Part shown: in pieces, positions 1 through 10,920 of the stretch | Position numbering within the stretch: position 1 is the stretch's first letter | Layout: each line of letters begins with the position of its first letter | Source: Xanthobacteraceae bacterium | GTDB lineage: Bacteria; Pseudomonadota; Alphaproteobacteria; Rhizobiales; Xanthobacteraceae | Length of the DNA stretch: 64,000 nt | Assembly: GCA_022844205.1 (NCBI GenBank) | Contig: JALHMF010000002.1 | Location: 406,776-470,775, forward strand | Direction of reading: 5' to 3' | The notes under the pieces: generated by a model | The model's database searches: none | Told to the model about the DNA's origin: nothing | Seen by the model: only the letters and a program-made list of their open reading frames with translations | Translations under genes and position numbers: made by a program

Positions 1-964
1 GACCTTGACCGATGTTGCGGCAAGCGAAGGCGACGGCTCCTGGGCGGTGTCCGCGGAAGTGGAGGGGGCACTCGGCGTTGTGCAACTCGGCACCGGCATC
101 GATCCCACGCCGGAAGAAGGCAACCCCACCCGCCGCTACCGGATCGACCGTGAGAAAGCGAATTCGGCGGCGGCGTTCGCCGATCACCTGCGCGTCGTCT
201 GGCTGGTGCCGGAAATGGATGGGCTCTTTCTCGGCCCCGCCTCCGAGCGGCGACGCTTCCTGGATCGTCTCGTGCTCGCCATCGATGCCGAGCATTCAAG
301 CCGCGTGAACGGGCTGGAGCGCGCGCTGCGCTCGCGTAACCGTTTGCTGGAAGAAAACTCCCCCGACCCGCGCTGGCTCGACGCGATCGAGCACGAGGTC
401 GCCGAACTGGGCGTCGCGGTGGCGGCGGCGCGGGCGGAAACAGTGCAGCGGCTCAGCCGGCAGATCCAATCCTCGCGTGAACCCAATTCGCTTTTTCCGA
501 GTGCGGCGCTGCATCTTGCGGGCTGGCTCGACGAGGAATTGCTGTCGGCCCCGGCGCTGCAAATCGAGGAACGTTACAGATCGAGCCTCCGCGATGCCCG
601 CCCGCGCGACAAGGCGGCCGGCCGCACGCTGGAAGGCCCGCACCTCTCCGACCTGAGTGTCGCGCATTTCGAGAAACAGATTCCGGCCGGCCGCTGTTCG
701 ACCGGAGAACGCAAGGCGCTGCTGGTCGGCCTTGTTCTCTCGCACGCGCGGCTCGTCGCTTCGATGCATGGATGCGCTCCTCTCGTCCTGCTCGACGACG
801 TTTCCGCCTTCCTCGACGAAGACCGCCGCGCGGCGCTGCTGAACGGGCTTCGCGTGCTCGGCTCGCAGGTCTGGATGACAGGGGTCGATCTCTCCGCGTT
901 CAACGCGCTCGGCGGCGAGCGCCAGCATTTTTTGGTCAGTCCGGGCGTTCTGTGGAAGTCCTGA
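1..964 (+). CDS. recF: DNA replication and repair protein RecF (5' end outside window)
   Basis: SMC/ABC-like ATPase that helps load RecA at gapped DNA during recombinational repair. About 319 residues are present; the family is usually about 370-390, so roughly the first 60 residues, including the Walker A loop, lie before base 1. Visible here are the ABC signature STGERKALL and, about 30 residues later, the Walker B PLVLLDDVSAFLD, followed by a D-loop-like tail. The frame is open from base 2, so the TTG at position 5 is not a real start. The gene is followed by gyrB on the same strand, the standard dnaA-dnaN-recF-gyrB order, which places this end of the window near the replication origin (inference). 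Confidence 0.95.
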   Translation, partial: TLTDVAASEGDGSWAVSAEVEGALGVVQLGTGIDPTPEEGNPTRRYRIDREKANSAAAFADHLRVVWLVPEMDGLFLGPASERRRFLDRLVLAIDAEHSSRVNGLERALRSRNRLLEENSPDPRWLDAIEHEVAELGVAVAAARAETVQRLSRQIQSSREPNSLFPSAALHLAGWLDEELLSAPALQIEERYRSSLRDARPRDKAAGRTLEGPHLSDLSVAHFEKQIPAGRCSTGERKALLVGLVLSHARLVASMHGCAPLVLLDDVSAFLDEDRRAALLNGLRVLGSQVWMTGVDLSAFNALGGERQHFLVSPGVLWKS

Positions 965-1002
965 GCGGGCCTTGGTGCGTCCGTTTGTCACTGGAAAAAC
1001 GC

Positions 1003-1016
1003 GGCGGAATTCCGCC
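1003..1016. repeat. 14-bp perfect palindrome in the recF-gyrB spacer
   Basis: GGCGGAATTCCGCC reads identically on both strands and lies 38 bases after the recF stop. In RNA it could fold as a short GC-rich stem with an AATT tip, but no U-run follows, so a terminator call is weak. The spacer also holds an AT-rich promoter-like stretch further downstream. Confidence 0.4.
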
Positions 1017-1046
1017 CGGACAAAATCATCTCCGGTCCTCGACTAA

Positions 1047-3596
<2,550 letters not shown>

Positions 3597-3608
3597 CCTT
3601 ACGCCGCT

Positions 3609-4412
3609 CTAGCGGCCCTGTAGCACCAGCATTGTTGGCTTTTTCGGCACACTGTCGCGCGTCAGTTCGATCGACGCCGAAGGACTGCGCTCGATCTCGT
3701 AGATCGAGCCCATCGTGGCGAGAAACTGGTGCAGCGTGTGCTCCCCGAAAATATGCATCGGGATCGCAAGCGGCGCCTGGATCTGCTTCAGCACCTCCAC
3801 CATGCCTTCCGTATTCAGCGTGAACGTGCCGTCCACCGGCACGAGCACCACATCGATGCGGCCCAGTTCATCGATGTGCTGCGGCGTCAGCGTATGATGC
3901 AGATGGCCTAGATGGGCGATGCAGACTCCTGCGATTTCGAACACGAAGATCGAGTTTCCATGCAGCGAAGTGCCGCCCGCCCAGTCGCGGATATTGGTGA
4001 CGACGTTGCGCACCCACACGTCTTCATAGGAAAAATCATGCCGCGCTGGCTCGTCAGGCGCGCCCCAGCCCTTCAGCACATATTTGATGCCGGGATCCGG
4101 ATTGTTCGTGTAATGCGTGGAGTGCGCCCGGTTCATGGTGGCGATGTCGGGAATTTCGCGCGGCCGTACATAGTCGTTGTAGTCGGTCGCGATCCGCACA
4201 CCCTTGGCGCTCTCGATCAGAAAGGTCGAATGGCCGATGAAGGTGATGCGGACTTCTTCCCGCTTCAAGGACGCGCGGATGATGCGGGACGGTACTTCCG
4301 CCACGAGACGCGGGCAGCGTTCTTCCGTGGCGGGATTTTGCGCCGCCACCGCGGAGGGTGCGACCATCGGCAATCCAAGCAAAGCGATTTGCAATGTTTT
4401 GCATAGGTTCAT
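3609..4412 (-). CDS. Secreted metallo-beta-lactamase-fold (UlaG-like) protein
   Basis: A 267-residue protein with an N-terminal signal peptide (about residues 1-24, ending in SAVAAQ). It resembles the UlaG-like branch of the metallo-beta-lactamase fold: the strand ITFIGHSTFLIES (His61) and a later segment rich in His (HLGHLHHTLT), then VLVPVDGTFTL and a late IPMH. The usual HxHxDH metal motif is not recognisable; its place is taken by AHSTHYTN (about residues 96-103), so metal binding and activity are uncertain. The ATG at 4412 was chosen because it opens the signal peptide; the longer reading frame upstream would run into the next gene's territory. Substrate unknown. It lies convergent to gyrB. 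Confidence 0.75.
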   Translation of the reverse strand: MNLCKTLQIALLGLPMVAPSAVAAQNPATEERCPRLVAEVPSRIIRASLKREEVRITFIGHSTFLIESAKGVRIATDYNDYVRPREIPDIATMNRAHSTHYTNNPDPGIKYVLKGWGAPDEPARHDFSYEDVWVRNVVTNIRDWAGGTSLHGNSIFVFEIAGVCIAHLGHLHHTLTPQHIDELGRIDVVLVPVDGTFTLNTEGMVEVLKQIQAPLAIPMHIFGEHTLHQFLATMGSIYEIERSPSASIELTRDSVPKKPTMLVLQGR

Positions 4413-4505
4413 GTCCGCAAGGGTGGCACGGTTCTGCGGGTTGCGCCAATATCGGCGCTTCAACTGCGCGTGACGGCACCGCGCTGAAGTCCTAGAAGCA
4501 TCCGC

Positions 4506-5312
4506 ATGGCTCTTTCGCCGGACGAACTTGAACGCTACGCCCGACACATCGTGCTCCGCGAAGTGGGCGGGCCGGGGCAGGCCCGTCTGCAACAGGCGCG
4601 GGTGCTCGTCATTGGCGCGGGCGGGCTCGGTTCGCCCGCACTTCTTTATCTGGCCGCGGCAGGGGTCGGCACGCTTGGCGTAGTGGACGACGATCTGGTT
4701 TCTCTTTCCAATTTGCAGCGGCAGGTGATCCACGCCACGCAAGATCTGGGTATGCAGAAAACCGCAAGCGCCGCCTCAGCCATTGCGAAACTGAACCCGC
4801 ATGTGAAGGTCGAGACCCATGCGAAGCGCATCGATGCCTCCAATGCGTTCACGCTCATCTCCGCCTACGATATCGTGCTCGACGGTTCGGATAATTTTGC
4901 GACGCGCTATCTGGTTTCGGACGCCTGCTATCTGGCAAAGCGGCCGCTGATTACGTCCGCCCTCGGCACCTTCGATGCGACGCTGACGACCATCCGTGCG
5001 CACGAAAAAAATACCAAGGGCGGGCCGAACCCGACCTATCGCTGTCTTTTCCCGGAGCCGCCTCCGGATGGCTCCCTTCCCACTTGCTCGCAGGCAGGGA
5101 TTCTCGGGGCGCTTGCGGGCGTTGCGGGCAGCCTTGCGGCACTCGAGGTCATCCGCGCGATCGTGGGCTTTGGGGAAAGTCTCGTCGGACGCCTGCTGAT
5201 GATCGACGCGCGCTCAATGCGGTTCGAGATGCTCGAATACCGGTGGGATCCGTCCAATCCGCTGTCGGGAAAAAATCCGTCGATCCGGGATTTATCTCTG
5301 TACGCGCGCTGA
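4506..5312 (+). CDS. moeB: MoeB/ThiF-family adenylyltransferase
   Basis: E1-like enzyme that adenylates the C-terminal glycine of a ubiquitin-fold sulfur carrier (MoaD or ThiS) for molybdopterin or thiamine synthesis. In its 268 residues one sees the nucleotide loop GAGGLGS (about 38-43), DDD...LSNLQRQ, the DGSDNF segment and the catalytic cysteine region LPTCSQAGILG. The zinc-binding CxxC pairs of E. coli MoeB are missing: the first is TYRC and the C-terminal one is absent altogether. The gene is monocistronic, divergent from the metallo-beta-lactamase-fold gene, and ends two bases from the convergent dehydrogenase gene. Carrier specificity (MoaD versus ThiS) cannot be decided from sequence. 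Confidence 0.85.
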   Translation: MALSPDELERYARHIVLREVGGPGQARLQQARVLVIGAGGLGSPALLYLAAAGVGTLGVVDDDLVSLSNLQRQVIHATQDLGMQKTASAASAIAKLNPHVKVETHAKRIDASNAFTLISAYDIVLDGSDNFATRYLVSDACYLAKRPLITSALGTFDATLTTIRAHEKNTKGGPNPTYRCLFPEPPPDGSLPTCSQAGILGALAGVAGSLAALEVIRAIVGFGESLVGRLLMIDARSMRFEMLEYRWDPSNPLSGKNPSIRDLSLYAR

Positions 5313-5314
5313 AG

Positions 5315-6313
5315 TCATGCCGCCGCGGGCAACACACGATCCGGCGGGCGGTGGCCGTCCATATACGTCTTGATGTTCACGATCACTTTGTCGCCCATGT
5401 CCATGCGGCCTTCGATCGTGGCCGAGCCCATATGCGGCAGCAGCACGACCTTGCCCATTCTCGCAAGCTTCACGAGACGGGGGTTCACCGCGGGCTCATG
5501 CTCGAACACATCGAGGCCTGCGCCTGCGAGTTCGCCCGCCTCGATCATCTTTGCCAGTGCATTTTCGTCGATCGCGGCACCGCGCGCGGTGTTCACGATG
5601 TAGGCGTCCTTCTGCATAAGCTTTAGCCTCCGCGCCGAGAGCAGATGATAGGTCGCGGGCGTGTGCGGGCAGTTCACCGAAACGATGTCCATGCGAGCGA
5701 GCATCTGGTCGAGGCTTTCCCAGTATGTTGCCTCCAGCATTTCCTCGAGATCGGCCGCGATTCGCCGGCGGTTGTGATAGTGCACCTGCAGTCCGAAGGC
5801 GCGGGCGCGCTTGGCGACGGCGCTGCCGATGCGTCCCATGCCGATGATGCCCAGACGCTTTCCCGAAATGCGGCGGCCGAGCATCCAGGTCGGCGACCAG
5901 CCGCTCCATTCGTTGTCGCCCGTCAGTACGCCGGAGCCTTCTGCAAGGCGGCGAGGGACAGCGAGAATCAGCGCCATCGTCATGTCGGCGGTGTCTTCGG
6001 TGAGCACGCCCGGCGTGTTCGTGACCGTGATTCCCTTCGCCGCCGCCGCAGCGATGTCGATATGATCGGTGCCGTTCCCGAAATTGGCGATCAATTTCAA
6101 TTGGGGTCCGGCCGCGGCGATTACCTCCGCATCAATCTGGTCGGTGACAGTCGGCACCAGCACCTCGGCGGTTTTCACCGCTTCGACCAGTTCCGCCTTG
6201 GTCATGGGTTTGTCGGTGTCGTTCAAGCGGGCGTCGAACAGCTCGCGCATGCGCGTTTCGACGTTTCCGGGGAGACGCCTTGTTACCACAACAAGCGGCT
6301 TCTTTTTCGGCAT
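5315..6313 (-). CDS. gyaR: D-2-hydroxyacid dehydrogenase, glyoxylate/hydroxypyruvate reductase type
   Basis: NAD(P)H-dependent reductase of 2-keto acids such as glyoxylate. The 332-residue length is standard. Visible parts: N-terminal catalytic domain (FGNGTDHID), the Rossmann loop GIIGMGRIG around residue 160, catalytic Arg in NTARG, Glu in GLDVFEHEP and His in LLPHMGS, i.e. the full Arg-Glu-His triad of the family. Probably cytoplasmic and monocistronic. It is divergent from the SH3-domain gene; the shared spacer contains the perfect AT palindrome TTAAATTTAA near 6341-6350. The exact 2-keto acid is inferred from family likeness. Confidence 0.88.
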   Translation of the reverse strand: MPKKKPLVVVTRRLPGNVETRMRELFDARLNDTDKPMTKAELVEAVKTAEVLVPTVTDQIDAEVIAAAGPQLKLIANFGNGTDHIDIAAAAAKGITVTNTPGVLTEDTADMTMALILAVPRRLAEGSGVLTGDNEWSGWSPTWMLGRRISGKRLGIIGMGRIGSAVAKRARAFGLQVHYHNRRRIAADLEEMLEATYWESLDQMLARMDIVSVNCPHTPATYHLLSARRLKLMQKDAYIVNTARGAAIDENALAKMIEAGELAGAGLDVFEHEPAVNPRLVKLARMGKVVLLPHMGSATIEGRMDMGDKVIVNIKTYMDGHRPPDRVLPAAA

Positions 6314-6479
6314 TGGCCGGGTGGAACCCTTCCGGTGACTTAAATTTAACCGCCTCGGCTGACACTCCCATGTCCGCCGGACCAGCGATTCTTCCTATCA
6401 GAGGGAACCTGAATCACAAACCGGCGGCAAGCCTCGCGGGACGGCACGGCAGTTGGTCAATACAGGGACAGCATTCTCC

Positions 6480-7007
6480 ATGAACAAGATCGAATTTCCG
6501 CCGCGGACAATTCAAGCCGGGCTTTTGCTGGCTATGTTTATCGTTCACTCGCCGGCCGCGCTCGGCCAGGCCGAGATACAGACCGGATTGCCGGTACCGC
6601 GCTTCGCAAGTCTCAAGACGGAGAAAGTGAACGTGCGCGGCGGGCCGTCGCGCGGTCACGAAGTGACGTTCATCTTCACGCGCGCGGGTCTCCCGGTCGA
6701 GATCACCGCCGAGGCGGAGAACTGGCGCCGCATCCGCGATGCCGAAGGTTCCGAAGGCTGGGTGTTCCACTCGCTGCTGTCGGGCCGGCGCATGGTGCTC
6801 GTGGCGCCATCGCAGCGGAACGTTTCATTCCCGCTCTATGCAAACGCCAGCAGGGAAGCGCGGGTCGTCGCCGAACTGCAATCAAGTGTGCTCGCCTCGG
6901 CAAAGAACTGCGACGGGAAATGGTGCCGCGTCAGCGGCCAGGGCTTCGACGGATATGTCGAGCAGCAAAGACTGTGGGGCGTCTATCCCAACGAGACCAT
7001 CGACTGA
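6480..7007 (+). CDS. Secreted SH3-domain protein
   Basis: A 175-residue protein with a signal peptide (hydrophobic LLLAMFIV, cleavage near ALGQA) followed by two bacterial SH3-like repeats. The first begins around EKVNVRGGPS with WRRIRDAEGSEGWVFHSLLSG; the second includes KWCRVSGQGFDGYVEQQRLWGVYP. Such domains usually bind cell-wall peptides or partner proteins in the periplasm. The ATG at 6480 starts the signal peptide and has AGGGAC about 11 bases upstream; the TTG at 6453 adds nine residues ahead of it. Convergent with irr. Precise role unknown. Confidence 0.82.
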   Translation: MNKIEFPPRTIQAGLLLAMFIVHSPAALGQAEIQTGLPVPRFASLKTEKVNVRGGPSRGHEVTFIFTRAGLPVEITAEAENWRRIRDAEGSEGWVFHSLLSGRRMVLVAPSQRNVSFPLYANASREARVVAELQSSVLASAKNCDGKWCRVSGQGFDGYVEQQRLWGVYPNETID

Positions 7008-7024
7008 GAAAGCGGAAGTTTTGT

Positions 7025-7534
7025 TCAGGCGCTCTTGCGGCGGAGCCGTACGACCACATCGATGCGCGCGATCTCGTAGCCTTCCGGCGTAACCGGCAGC
7101 TTATCGACCAGCACTTCGGCTCCCGGAATATCGAGAAGCCTGCTGTCGCCTTCGACATAGAAGTGGTGATGTTCGGATGAGTTGGTATCGAAATAGGTCT
7201 TGGAGCCGTCCACCGCGACTTCGCGCAGCAGGCTCACTTCGGTGAACTGGTGCAGCGTGTTGTAAACGGTGGCGAGCGAAACCGGGAAACGGGCGCGCAG
7301 CGCTTCTTCGTGCAGCATTTCCGCGGTGATGTGGCGGTCGCCCTTGGCGAAGAGAAGCCAGCCAAGTGCCAGGCGCTGGCGGGTCGGACGCAGGCCGACT
7401 TCGCGGAGCATTTCGCGGACATCGTGGAATGGGCAGCCCGTTCGGCGGCCTGCAGCCGGTTCGACGCGAAGCCGTTCCACCGGCAGTTCGACGCGGCCGT
7501 CTTCAAACACAACTCTGCGCGGAGTTTCGTTCAT
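7025..7534 (-). CDS. irr: Iron response regulator Irr (Fur family)
   Basis: Fur-superfamily regulator which, in Rhizobiales, senses heme and represses or activates iron and heme genes. The 169-residue product has the N-terminal heme regulatory motif GCPFHDV (Cys34-Pro35), a winged helix (GLRPTRQR, ATVYNTLHQF) and the three-histidine HHHFY motif (His122-124) described as the second heme site of Irr. The ATG at 7534 is preferred to the TTG six codons upstream. It is divergent from fabA, an arrangement common in Bradyrhizobiaceae. A perfect inverted repeat lies 28 bases upstream, consistent with autoregulation or another regulator (inference). Confidence 0.93.
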   Translation of the reverse strand: MNETPRRVVFEDGRVELPVERLRVEPAAGRRTGCPFHDVREMLREVGLRPTRQRLALGWLLFAKGDRHITAEMLHEEALRARFPVSLATVYNTLHQFTEVSLLREVAVDGSKTYFDTNSSEHHHFYVEGDSRLLDIPGAEVLVDKLPVTPEGYEIARIDVVVRLRRKSA

Positions 7535-7561
7535 GTCCGATCCGATACTCAAAAGCCGTAA

Positions 7562-7582
7562 TAGCCAGAACCTGACTGGCTA
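7562..7582. promoter_or_regulatory. Inverted repeat upstream of irr
   Basis: TAGCCAG and CTGGCTA form perfect 7-base arms around a 7-base spacer, 28 bases upstream of the irr ATG. A 21-bp dyad with about one helical turn between half-sites fits a dimeric repressor. It does not match the usual Fur or Irr consensus that I know, so the bound protein is unknown. Confidence 0.4.
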
Positions 7583-7641
7583 GACAAACCCAGCACTTAG
7601 GGTCAATTTTCCACATAATAAGGCCGACATCCCGGCCATGC

Positions 7642-7671
7642 AACACGAACTCAGGTGGGGTGTTTCGTGTT
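7642..7671. promoter_or_regulatory. Inverted repeat in the irr-fabA spacer
   Basis: AACACGAA (7642-7649) and TTCGTGTT (7664-7671) are perfect 8-base arms with a 14-base spacer. A TTGACA hexamer follows at 7745-7750, 35 bases before the fabA ATG. The dyad may be an operator for the fabA-fabB-fabI cluster or for irr, or a leader hairpin; sequence alone does not choose. Confidence 0.4.
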
Positions 7672-7784
7672 CGATTCCAATAGTTTCCACCATGCCTATC
7701 CTCGCTTTGAGGAGCCGTATCGCTGTGTTAGGAACCGGGTCTAGTTGACATCCAGCCCGAACGCCAACCACTTCTTTCGGAACA

Positions 7785-8318
7785 ATGACGAATAAACAAT
7801 CGAATTTCAGTTACGAAGAGTTGCTTGCCTGCGGCAGAGGCGAGCTTTTTGGCCCCGGCAATGCCCAGTTGCCGCTACCGCCGATGCTCATGTTCGACCG
7901 GATTACCGAGATTTCCGAGCAGGGCGGCGAGTACGGGAAGGGCATTGTGCGCGCCGAATTCGACATCAAGCCGGACCTCTGGTTTTTTCCCTGCCACTTT
8001 AAAGGCGATCCGGTGATGCCCGGCTGCCTTGGCGTCGATGCGCTCTGGCAGTTGCTCGGTTTCTTCTTGGGCTGGACCGGCTCGCTGGGCCGGGGCCGTG
8101 CGCTTGGCGTGGGCGAGATCAAATTCTCGGGCCAGGTGTTGCCCACCATGAAAAAGGTAATTTACGGCCTCGAATTGAAGCGGGTCATGCGCTCGAAACT
8201 CGTGCTTGGCATCGCCGATGGCTGGCTATCGGCCGATGGAGAAGTCATATATCGGGCAAGCGACCTGAAGGTTGGATTGTTCCGGATCGATCTGGATCCG
8301 GCCGCGGCAAAGGCCTGA
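7785..8318 (+). CDS. fabA: 3-hydroxydecanoyl-ACP dehydratase/isomerase FabA
   Basis: Dehydrates 3-hydroxyacyl-ACP and isomerises trans-2- to cis-3-decenoyl-ACP, the branch point to unsaturated fatty acids. Length 177 residues, close to the E. coli enzyme. The catalytic pair is visible: His71 in [16 protein letters not shown] and Asp85 in GVDALWQ (E. coli His70 and Asp84). It heads a fabA-fabB-fabI cluster on one strand: fabB begins 56 bases downstream and fabI 41 bases after that. Cytoplasmic, fatty acid synthase II. The gene pair irr/fabA is divergent. Confidence 0.97.
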   Translation: MTNKQSNFSYEELLACGRGELFGPGNAQLPLPPMLMFDRITEISEQGGEYGKGIVRAEFDIKPDLWFFPCHFKGDPVMPGCLGVDALWQLLGFFLGWTGSLGRGRALGVGEIKFSGQVLPTMKKVIYGLELKRVMRSKLVLGIADGWLSADGEVIYRASDLKVGLFRIDLDPAAAKA

Positions 8319-8374
8319 TGTTCGGCGTCGGGAATTTGTCTTCTGCAATGACGTGACCATACGGCGAGGCATAC

Positions 8375-9592
8375 ATGCGGCGGGTCGTTGTCAGCGGGAT
8401 GGGCATTGTTTCGTCCATCGGAAACAGCACTCAGGAAGTTCTGGCCAGCTTGCGCGAGGCCAAGAGCGGCATTTCCTTCGCTGAGGATTATTCGAAGCTG
8501 GGATTTCGCTGCCAGGTCCATGGCGCGCCGAATTGCGACGCTGCGGCGATCGTCGATCGCCGCGCGATGCGCTTCCATGGCGGCGGAACAGCCTGGAATC
8601 ACGTCGCGATGGATCAGGCAATCCGTGACGCCGGGCTCGAGGAAAAAGACATCAGCAACGAGCGCACCGGCATCATCATGGGCTCGGGGGGGCCTTCTAC
8701 CCGTACGGTCGTCGAAGCCGCCGACACCACGCGCAGCAAAGGCCCTAAGCGTGTCGGCCCGTTCGCCGTGCCGAAAGCGATGTCCTCGACCGCGTCGGCG
8801 ACACTTGCGACCTGGTTCAAGATTAAGGGCGTGAACTATTCGATCTCGTCGGCCTGTGCCACGTCCAACCATTGCATCGGCAACGCGTACGAGCTGATTC
8901 AGTGGGGCAAGCAAGATGTCATTTTCGCCGGCGGCTGCGAGGAACTCGACTGGACGCTATCGGTTCTGTTCGATGCGATGGGGGCCATGTCATCCGGGTT
9001 CAACGGCACTCCGGCCAAGGCCTCGCGGCCCTATGACGCGAACCGCGACGGCTTCGTGATCGCAGGCGGCGCCGGAGTGCTCGTGCTGGAAGAACTGGAA
9101 CACGCCAAGGCCCGCGGCGCCAAGATTTACGGCGAAGTCGCCGGTTACGGCGCTACTTCCGACGGTCACGACATGGTGGCCCCGTCCGGTGAGGGCGCCG
9201 TGCGCTGCATGAAGATGGCGATGAAAGACCTGAAAATTCCGGTCGACTACATCAATCCGCACGCGACCTCGACCCCGATCGGCGACCAGAAGGAAATTGA
9301 GGCGATCCGCGAAACCTTCGGCGCCAAGTGCCCGCCGATCTCGGCGACCAAGGCGCTGACCGGGCATTCTCTGGGTGCGACGGGTGTGCAGGAAGCGATC
9401 TATTCGCTCCTGATGATGAACAACGGTTTCATCTGCGAGAGCGCCAATATCGAGGAAATCGACCCTGCCTTCGCGGATATACCCATCGTTCGCGAACGGA
9501 AAGACAACGTAAAGATCGGGTGCGTGCTGTCCAATTCGTTCGGCTTCGGCGGCACCAACGCAACGATTGCGTTCAAGCGGCTCGACGCGTGA
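8375..9592 (+). CDS. fabB: 3-oxoacyl-ACP synthase I FabB
   Basis: Condensing enzyme that elongates cis-3-decenoyl-ACP made by FabA. The 405-residue protein carries the thiolase-fold Cys-His-His triad: Cys161 in [12 protein letters not shown], His296 in [11 protein letters not shown] and His331 in [11 protein letters not shown]. The glycine-rich C-terminal FGFGGTNAT is also present. It sits between fabA and fabI, and the three would give the full condense-dehydrate/isomerise-reduce set for unsaturated chains. Start ATG at 8375 is directly followed by the conserved [12 protein letters not shown] strand. Confidence 0.97.
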   Translation: MRRVVVSGMGIVSSIGNSTQEVLASLREAKSGISFAEDYSKLGFRCQVHGAPNCDAAAIVDRRAMRFHGGGTAWNHVAMDQAIRDAGLEEKDISNERTGIIMGSGGPSTRTVVEAADTTRSKGPKRVGPFAVPKAMSSTASATLATWFKIKGVNYSISSACATSNHCIGNAYELIQWGKQDVIFAGGCEELDWTLSVLFDAMGAMSSGFNGTPAKASRPYDANRDGFVIAGGAGVLVLEELEHAKARGAKIYGEVAGYGATSDGHDMVAPSGEGAVRCMKMAMKDLKIPVDYINPHATSTPIGDQKEIEAIRETFGAKCPPISATKALTGHSLGATGVQEAIYSLLMMNNGFICESANIEEIDPAFADIPIVRERKDNVKIGCVLSNSFGFGGTNATIAFKRLDA

Positions 9593-9633
9593 AGCGCGGA
9601 CTGATTGGAAGAGAGTGGAGAGGCGCGTAGGTT

Positions 9634-10458
9634 ATGAGTCTCATGAACGGCAAGCGCGGTCTGATCGTCGGCATCGCCAACGATCATTCGATTGCCTGGG
9701 GCATCGCAAAAAAACTGGCGGCGGAAGGCGCGCGCACGGCGCTCACCTATCAGGGTGAAGCGCTCGGCAAGCGCGTGAAACCGCTGGCCGAGTCGATTGG
9801 CTCCGATCTTTGCCTGCCCTGCGATGTCGAGGACATCGCTTCGGTGGACAAGGTGTACGCCGATATCGCCAAGAAATGGGGCGGGCTCGATTTTCTCGTT
9901 CACGCAGTCGCCTTCTCCGACAAGAATGAATTGAAGGGCCGCTATTCCGACACGACGCGCGAGAACTTTCAGCGCACCCTGCACATCTCCTGTTTTTCCT
10001 TTACGGAGCTTGCGAGGCGCGCAGCCAAGCTGATGCCGCCCGGCGGCGCCATGCTGACGCTTTCCTTCGACGGCGCCACTCGCGTGATGCCGAATTACAA
10101 CGTAATGGGCGTGGCGAAGGCGGCACTCGAAGCAAGCACGCGCTATCTCGCGGCCGATTTCGGCCCGCAAGGCATTCGGGTGAATGCGATTTCCGCCGGC
10201 CCGATCCGCACGCTGGCGGGCGCCGGCATCACCGACGCGCGCGTCATGTTCAATTACATGAACCAGCATTCGCTGTTGCGGCGCGGGGTCTCCATCGACG
10301 AGATCGGCGGTGCCGCATTGTATCTGCTTTCCGATCTTTCCTCGGCCGTCACCGGGGAAATCCATTACGTGGATTGCGGCTACAACACAGTCGCAATGCC
10401 CCGGCCGGAAATGCTGAAGGATCAGAATTTCAGCGACGAGAAAAAAGCCGCCGAGTAA
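9634..10458 (+). CDS. fabI: Enoyl-ACP reductase (NADH) FabI
   Basis: Short-chain dehydrogenase-like enzyme that reduces trans-2-enoyl-ACP in the last step of each elongation cycle; target of triclosan and diazaborine in other species. In 274 residues: nucleotide loop GIANDHSIAWGIA, catalytic Tyr155-x6-Lys162 in YNVMGVAK (E. coli Tyr156 and Lys163), and the ISAGPIRTLA loop. Last gene of the fabA-fabB-fabI cluster. The C-terminal DEKKAAE tail is charged and probably flexible. Other fabI copies may exist elsewhere, so essentiality cannot be judged. Confidence 0.96.
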   Translation: MSLMNGKRGLIVGIANDHSIAWGIAKKLAAEGARTALTYQGEALGKRVKPLAESIGSDLCLPCDVEDIASVDKVYADIAKKWGGLDFLVHAVAFSDKNELKGRYSDTTRENFQRTLHISCFSFTELARRAAKLMPPGGAMLTLSFDGATRVMPNYNVMGVAKAALEASTRYLAADFGPQGIRVNAISAGPIRTLAGAGITDARVMFNYMNQHSLLRRGVSIDEIGGAALYLLSDLSSAVTGEIHYVDCGYNTVAMPRPEMLKDQNFSDEKKAAE

Positions 10459-10639
10459 TCTCCCCGTTCCGGCGGTCCGACGACCTGCAATCCAATTTTA
10501 TGCTCTGCTATAATTTCGCTGCCCGCGATATGCGGGCGCATCCTTGCTGTATCAGTAGACGCGATCGCGATGACCAAGCTCCGCGAACTCCTGGACAGGC
10601 GGCCATCTGCTGATGCATCGTCTTCATCGTCTTGGCGAT

Positions 10640-10868
10640 AACGTAGCCGCTGGGCATCGAACAGTGGCGGCAGTTTTTGTTCTGGTTCCTGGGGTGACGC
10701 CGTGAATGTCGCTTCGCGCATGGAATCCCAGGCGTTGCCGGCCGCATTCAAGTGAGCGAGCAGTTTCGCGCGGCAACCGAGGATGCATTCTACTTCGATG
10801 AACGTGGAACTGTGCAGGTGAAAGGTCTAGGCGAAGTGCGTACCTACTTTTTGCAAAAAAGAAAAATA
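10640..10868 (+). pseudogene. Degraded 3' remnant of a class III adenylate/guanylate cyclase
   Basis: No intact gene lies between fabI and katA, but translated pieces match the end of a class III cyclase catalytic domain. A segment around 10660-10680 reads TVAAV, like the GPVVAAVIG stretch; 10690-10736 reads WGDAVNVASRMES, the hallmark ATP-binding strand; and after a frameshift at about 10737-10746 the last part (10746-10865) reads IQVSEQFRAAT...FYFDERGTVQVKGLGEVRTYFL, the usual cyclase C-terminus. The first frame hits TGA at 10752. At least two frameshifts and loss of the N-terminal half make it non-functional. Everything between 10459 and 10640 is featureless. Confidence 0.75.
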
Positions 10869-10869
10869 A

Positions 10870-10893
10870 AAGGGCAGCACGCAGGCTGCCCTT
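10870..10893 (-). terminator. Rho-independent terminator of katA
   Basis: Perfect 9-base arms AAGGGCAGC and GCTGCCCTT enclose a 6-base loop. On the minus strand the stem is followed by TTTTATTTTTC, a strong U-run, 28 bases beyond the katA stop. It may also stop plus-strand readthrough from the fab cluster. Confidence 0.85.
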
Positions 10894-10920
10894 ATCCTTT
10901 TTGCGTAAGTTGTAAGCCGT

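Noticed and set aside
10422..10751. Minus-strand frame between fabI and katA
   Set aside because: It lies antisense to the cyclase remnant and has no recognisable domain.
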